Positions 22,981 to 23,010 of a stretch of DNA of 23,010 bases are shown here, piece by piece. Numbering within the stretch: the first letter of the stretch is position 1; each line of letters begins with the position of its first letter. Below the pieces are notes generated by a model that was not told where the DNA came from, did not search any database, and saw nothing but the letters and a program-made list of their open reading frames with translations. The position numbers and the translations under genes are program-made. The stretch lies in NCBI GenBank assembly GCA_030041195.1, contig JASHOI010000332.1, positions 1 to 23,010 on the forward strand, read 5' to 3'. The stretch is from Streptosporangiaceae bacterium (lineage in GTDB: Bacteria > Actinomycetota > Actinomycetes > Streptosporangiales > Streptosporangiaceae).

Positions 22981-23010
22981 ATTGGAAATGGCCGCGGCGG
23001 CCGGCCGGCC

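Larger units (their letters stand above)
22466..23010. other. 545-base region upstream of lepA with no convincing gene
   Basis: I see no plausible protein here. A minus-strand frame (22974-22432) of 180 codons has no recognisable domain. On the lepA strand, TTGGCA and TAGACG around 22550-22580 are spaced too far apart (about 20 bases) to be a strong promoter. The region holds four hairpins between 22775 and 22980 and an imperfect direct repeat (GCTGAGACA...TTCCGTG at 22694 and GCTCAGACA...TTCCGTG at 22755). Confidence 0.6.

Overview
The window is very GC-rich DNA with actinobacterial codon use (many GTG and TTG starts, G/C at third positions). Its backbone is the conserved block lepA, hemW, hrcA, dnaJ, rsmE, HIT, phoH, ybeY, corC-type gene, cytidine-deaminase-like gene, era, zinc-ribbon/TerB-like gene, recO, uppS, glyS. 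This order points to Actinomycetota, probably a Streptomyces/Streptosporangium-like lineage, but nothing in the sequence fixes the genus. I see no rRNA, tRNA, CRISPR array, transposase or complete insertion sequence.

Region 1 (1-2157) is an accessory sulfur/transport locus. The 5' part of a TauD/TfdA dioxygenase gene runs off the left edge on the minus strand. It is preceded by a 29-codon leader-peptide ORF with one late Cys codon, a possible attenuator stem, and an 8+8 bp palindromic operator candidate. A divergent MFS transporter follows. Between them lie 33-bp-period and 9-bp tandem repeats.

Region 2 (2163-7308) holds glyS, a small membrane protein (DUF6703-like), a UMP-kinase gene in an unusual place, uppS, recO and a zinc-ribbon/TerB-like gene. 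The last four are a minus-strand operon, with recO and uppS overlapping by ATGA.

Region 3 (7309-13174) is the minus-strand operon HIT, phoH, ybeY, CNNM/CBS protein, cytidine-deaminase-like protein and era, which links RNA processing and ribosome maturation. phoH is interrupted by a 361-residue in-frame intein with class 3 features and a LAGLIDADG endonuclease domain, placed just before Walker B. The deaminase-like protein has no cysteine and so cannot be a normal deaminase.

Region 4 (13175-14874) is an ECF (SigE-type) sigma factor and a translationally coupled single-pass membrane protein with an extracytoplasmic Pro-Thr stalk. They lie on the opposite strand inside the conserved block.

Region 5 (14902-22465) holds rsmE, dnaJ and hrcA with a CIRCE operator in front of hrcA, then DUF4870, hemW, DUF1707/DUF4190 and lepA. 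The last 545 bases have no convincing gene but hold a dense cluster of four hairpins, one of them with 20 paired positions.

The observations most worth following are the class 3 intein in PhoH, the Cys-containing leader peptide before the dioxygenase, the hairpin cluster at the right end, the catalytically empty deaminase-like gene, the displaced UMP kinase, and the sigma/membrane-protein pair. None of them by itself shows a new multi-gene system.
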